From Curvibacter sp. (lineage in GTDB: Bacteria > Pseudomonadota > Gammaproteobacteria > Burkholderiales > Burkholderiaceae_C), in NCBI GenBank assembly GCA_003500955.1, contig DNQP01000176.1, positions 13,296 to 27,995 of the forward strand: 14,700 nt of DNA. Direction: 5' to 3'. The position numbers and the translations under genes were made by a program. The notes under the pieces are model-generated. The model did no database searches and was not told the DNA's origin. It saw only the letters and a program-made list of their open reading frames with translations. Position 1 is the first letter of the stretch. Every line of letters starts with the position of its first letter. Positions 13,663-14,700 of the stretch are shown here, in pieces.

Positions 13663-14423
13663 CAGCTGAACCTCGGTGTGTGGTTGTCGCCCAGTTCACC
13701 CCAGGCACTCTCTGCCGCAGCCAGGTTGCCGAACAGCAGGCTCTTTTCCTCGGCGCTGACGGAGATGACTTGCTGGTGGTCGATGCAGACCTGGTTGCGG
13801 CCCTGGGCTTTGGCCAGATAGAGCTGGGTGTCGGCGCGCTCGATCCAGAGATCGGCGGTGGAACGCACCCAGACCGGGGCAAAGGCACCGCCCACACTGG
13901 TGGTGATCTGCAGCTTGAGCAGGGGGGAGACGGGAATGTCCAGGGCCGCGACCGATTGGCGGATGCGCTCGGCCACGGTCTCGCCGTACGCGGCCTGGCA
14001 GTCGGGCATGACGATGGCGAACTCCTCGCCGCCGTAGCGCGCCACCGTGTCCTGGGGGCGCACGCAGGCGCTGATGCAGCGTGCCACGGCCTGCAGCACC
14101 TTGTCGCCGGCCAGGTGGCCGTGCGTGTCGTTGATCTTCTTGAAGTGATCGATGTCGAGCATCAGCAGCAGGGCCGAGTTGCCCGAACGCGCCACGATCT
14201 CGATCTCGCGCGCGAGCACGGTACGGAAGTGGCGCCGGTTGCCCAGGCCCGTGAGCGGATCGCGCAGCGAGAGCTCACACAAGCCATCGATGATGCGTTG
14301 CAGGTAGGGGGCGACACCCTGCTCCGGTGCGGGCAGTTCCGTGCCGCCGTGTTCGAGCAGCGCGCGCGCGTCGTCCAGGCGCAAGGCGTGCAGATCGGGC
14401 AAAGGGGAGGCGGGGGTGGTCAC
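13662..14423 (-). CDS. Diguanylate cyclase (GGDEF domain)
   Basis: This is a 253-residue cytosolic diguanylate cyclase that makes c-di-GMP from two GTP. The GGDEF domain covers about 50-215: DPLTGLGNRR (55-64), LMLDIDHFKKINDTHGH (87-103, metal Asp90), the active-site GGEEF (131-135) and SVGGAF, ending with the RADTQLYLAKAQGRN helix. The inhibitory I-site RxxD is intact as R122-P-Q-D125, five residues before GGEEF, so product feedback is expected. Residues 1-48 are helical with no recognised sensor, and a 38-residue tail follows. The start is GTG at 14423 with no Shine-Dalgarno before it; the first internal Met would destroy the domain. Its stop overlaps the FlhG-like gene start. A link between c-di-GMP and motility or polarity is therefore suggested by context. 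Confidence 0.92.
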   Translation of the reverse strand: MTTPASPLPDLHALRLDDARALLEHGGTELPAPEQGVAPYLQRIIDGLCELSLRDPLTGLGNRRHFRTVLAREIEIVARSGNSALLLMLDIDHFKKINDTHGHLAGDKVLQAVARCISACVRPQDTVARYGGEEFAIVMPDCQAAYGETVAERIRQSVAALDIPVSPLLKLQITTSVGGAFAPVWVRSTADLWIERADTQLYLAKAQGRNQVCIDHQQVISVSAEEKSLLFGNLAAAESAWGELGDNHTPRFS

Positions 14424-14448
14424 GGGGGTGTAAGGCGTCGATGCACAA

Positions 14449-14457
14449 AGTCTAACA
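14449..14457 (-). promoter_or_regulatory. Possible extended -10 for the GGDEF-ATPase operon
   Basis: Read on the minus strand, TGT is followed by TAGACT (hexamer at 14454-14449), an extended -10 element with four of six consensus bases. No good -35 box is seen. Transcription would start near 14442, about 20 bases before the GTG start codon. Confidence 0.3.
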
Positions 14458-14474
14458 GGAGCCCCACCGGGTAG

Positions 14475-14492
14475 GCCGACGAATTCGCCGGC
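14475..14492. repeat. 18-bp near-perfect palindrome upstream of the GGDEF gene
   Basis: GCCGACGAATTCGCCGGC is symmetric about its EcoRI-like centre except for one position pair, which could still form a G-U pair in minus-strand RNA. It lies between the moeB-like stop and the presumed promoter of the GGDEF gene. It may be an operator or part of the moeB-like gene's terminator. Confidence 0.4.
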
Positions 14493-14534
14493 TTCAGCCC
14501 CGCAAATCGGGTCTTAGCGCCGGCCTTGCCGCAC

Positions 14535-14700
14535 TCAATGCGCCTGTCCGCAGACCGGGCACGCCGGGTTGCGTGGCAGCCGGACTTCGTTGAAGGCCAT
14601 GTGCCGGCCGTCGAGCATGAGCAGACGACCCGTCAGCGGGGTGCCGGCACCACTGAGCAGCTTGAGCGCCTCCGCGGCTTGCATCGTACCGATGATGCCG
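14535..14700 (-). CDS. MoeB/ThiF/HesA-family adenylyltransferase, C-terminal end (partial)
   Basis: The last 54 residues of a minus-strand gene that begins beyond the right edge. The sequence GIIGTMQAAEALKLLSGAG, then GRLLMLDGRHMAFNEVRLPR and the terminal zinc-ribbon half CPVCGQAH, is the standard end of the E1-like MoeB/ThiF/HesA family, which adenylates the C-terminal glycine of small sulfur-carrier proteins (MoaD for molybdopterin, ThiS for thiamine). C47 and C50 of this fragment would be the second zinc CxxC pair. The stop is at 14537-14535 (TGA on the minus strand). MoeB is the likeliest member, but ThiF cannot be excluded without the rest. The gap of 111 bases to the GGDEF gene and a promoter-like element there suggest separate transcription. 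Confidence 0.87.
   Translation of the reverse strand, partial: GIIGTMQAAEALKLLSGAGTPLTGRLLMLDGRHMAFNEVRLPRNPACPVCGQAH

Noticed and set aside
12982..13821. 279-codon plus-strand frame opposite the ATPase and GGDEF genes
   Set aside because: The minus-strand proteins carry complete Walker and GGEEF motifs; this frame gives His/Gln-rich sequence without domains.

Overview
The window is a GC-rich, gene-dense piece of chromosome. Gene content and order point to a betaproteobacterium of the order Burkholderiales, most likely family Comamonadaceae. The placement rests on familiar runs (DUF971-ubiE-Tim44-ubiJ-ubiB and fmdB-DUF502-aspS-nudB-ybhP-clsB) and on the style of the proteins. It is inferred by eye, without a database search. 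I see no insertion sequence, prophage, CRISPR array, tRNA or rRNA, and no stretch over 300 bases without a gene.

Layout. (1) 1-4459, plus strand: the tail of an unidentified gene, a DUF971 protein, then a ubiquinone block: the methyltransferase ubiE, a membrane protein with a Tim44-like domain, and ubiJ and ubiB, which overlap by four bases. (2) 4537-5982, plus: a sodium:solute symporter family (SSS) transporter with an unusual Lys-Ser-Cys at its presumed cation site. (3) 6104-8875, plus: fmdB, a DUF502 membrane protein and aspS, behind a good sigma70-type promoter and a leader hairpin. (4) 8947-11379, plus: nudB, a YbhP-like phosphodiesterase and a ClsB-like cardiolipin synthase, tightly packed after strong hairpins that follow aspS. 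(5) 11458-12610, plus: a divergent GTP cyclohydrolase I (folE) one base ahead of a short BLUF blue-light receptor. (6) 12611-12831: a convergent gene-free stretch rich in dyads. (7) 14423-12832, minus: a diguanylate cyclase and a FlhG/MinD-like ATPase whose stop and start codons overlap. (8) 14700-14535, minus: the C-terminal end of a MoeB/ThiF/HesA-family adenylyltransferase.

How the genes fit together. UbiE, UbiJ and UbiB belong to one pathway, and the Tim44-like protein may be a membrane partner. FolE and NudB catalyse steps one and two of folate biosynthesis and lie about 2 kb apart on the same strand. The most intriguing part is the right-hand third. A short, effector-less BLUF photoreceptor is coupled to a FolE with a changed zinc motif (CSHH for the usual CEHH), and a c-di-GMP synthase with an intact feedback site, coupled to an orphan FlhG-like ATPase, converges on that pair. 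This suggests light control of pterin synthesis and/or c-di-GMP signalling. It is a hypothesis from gene order and motifs only.
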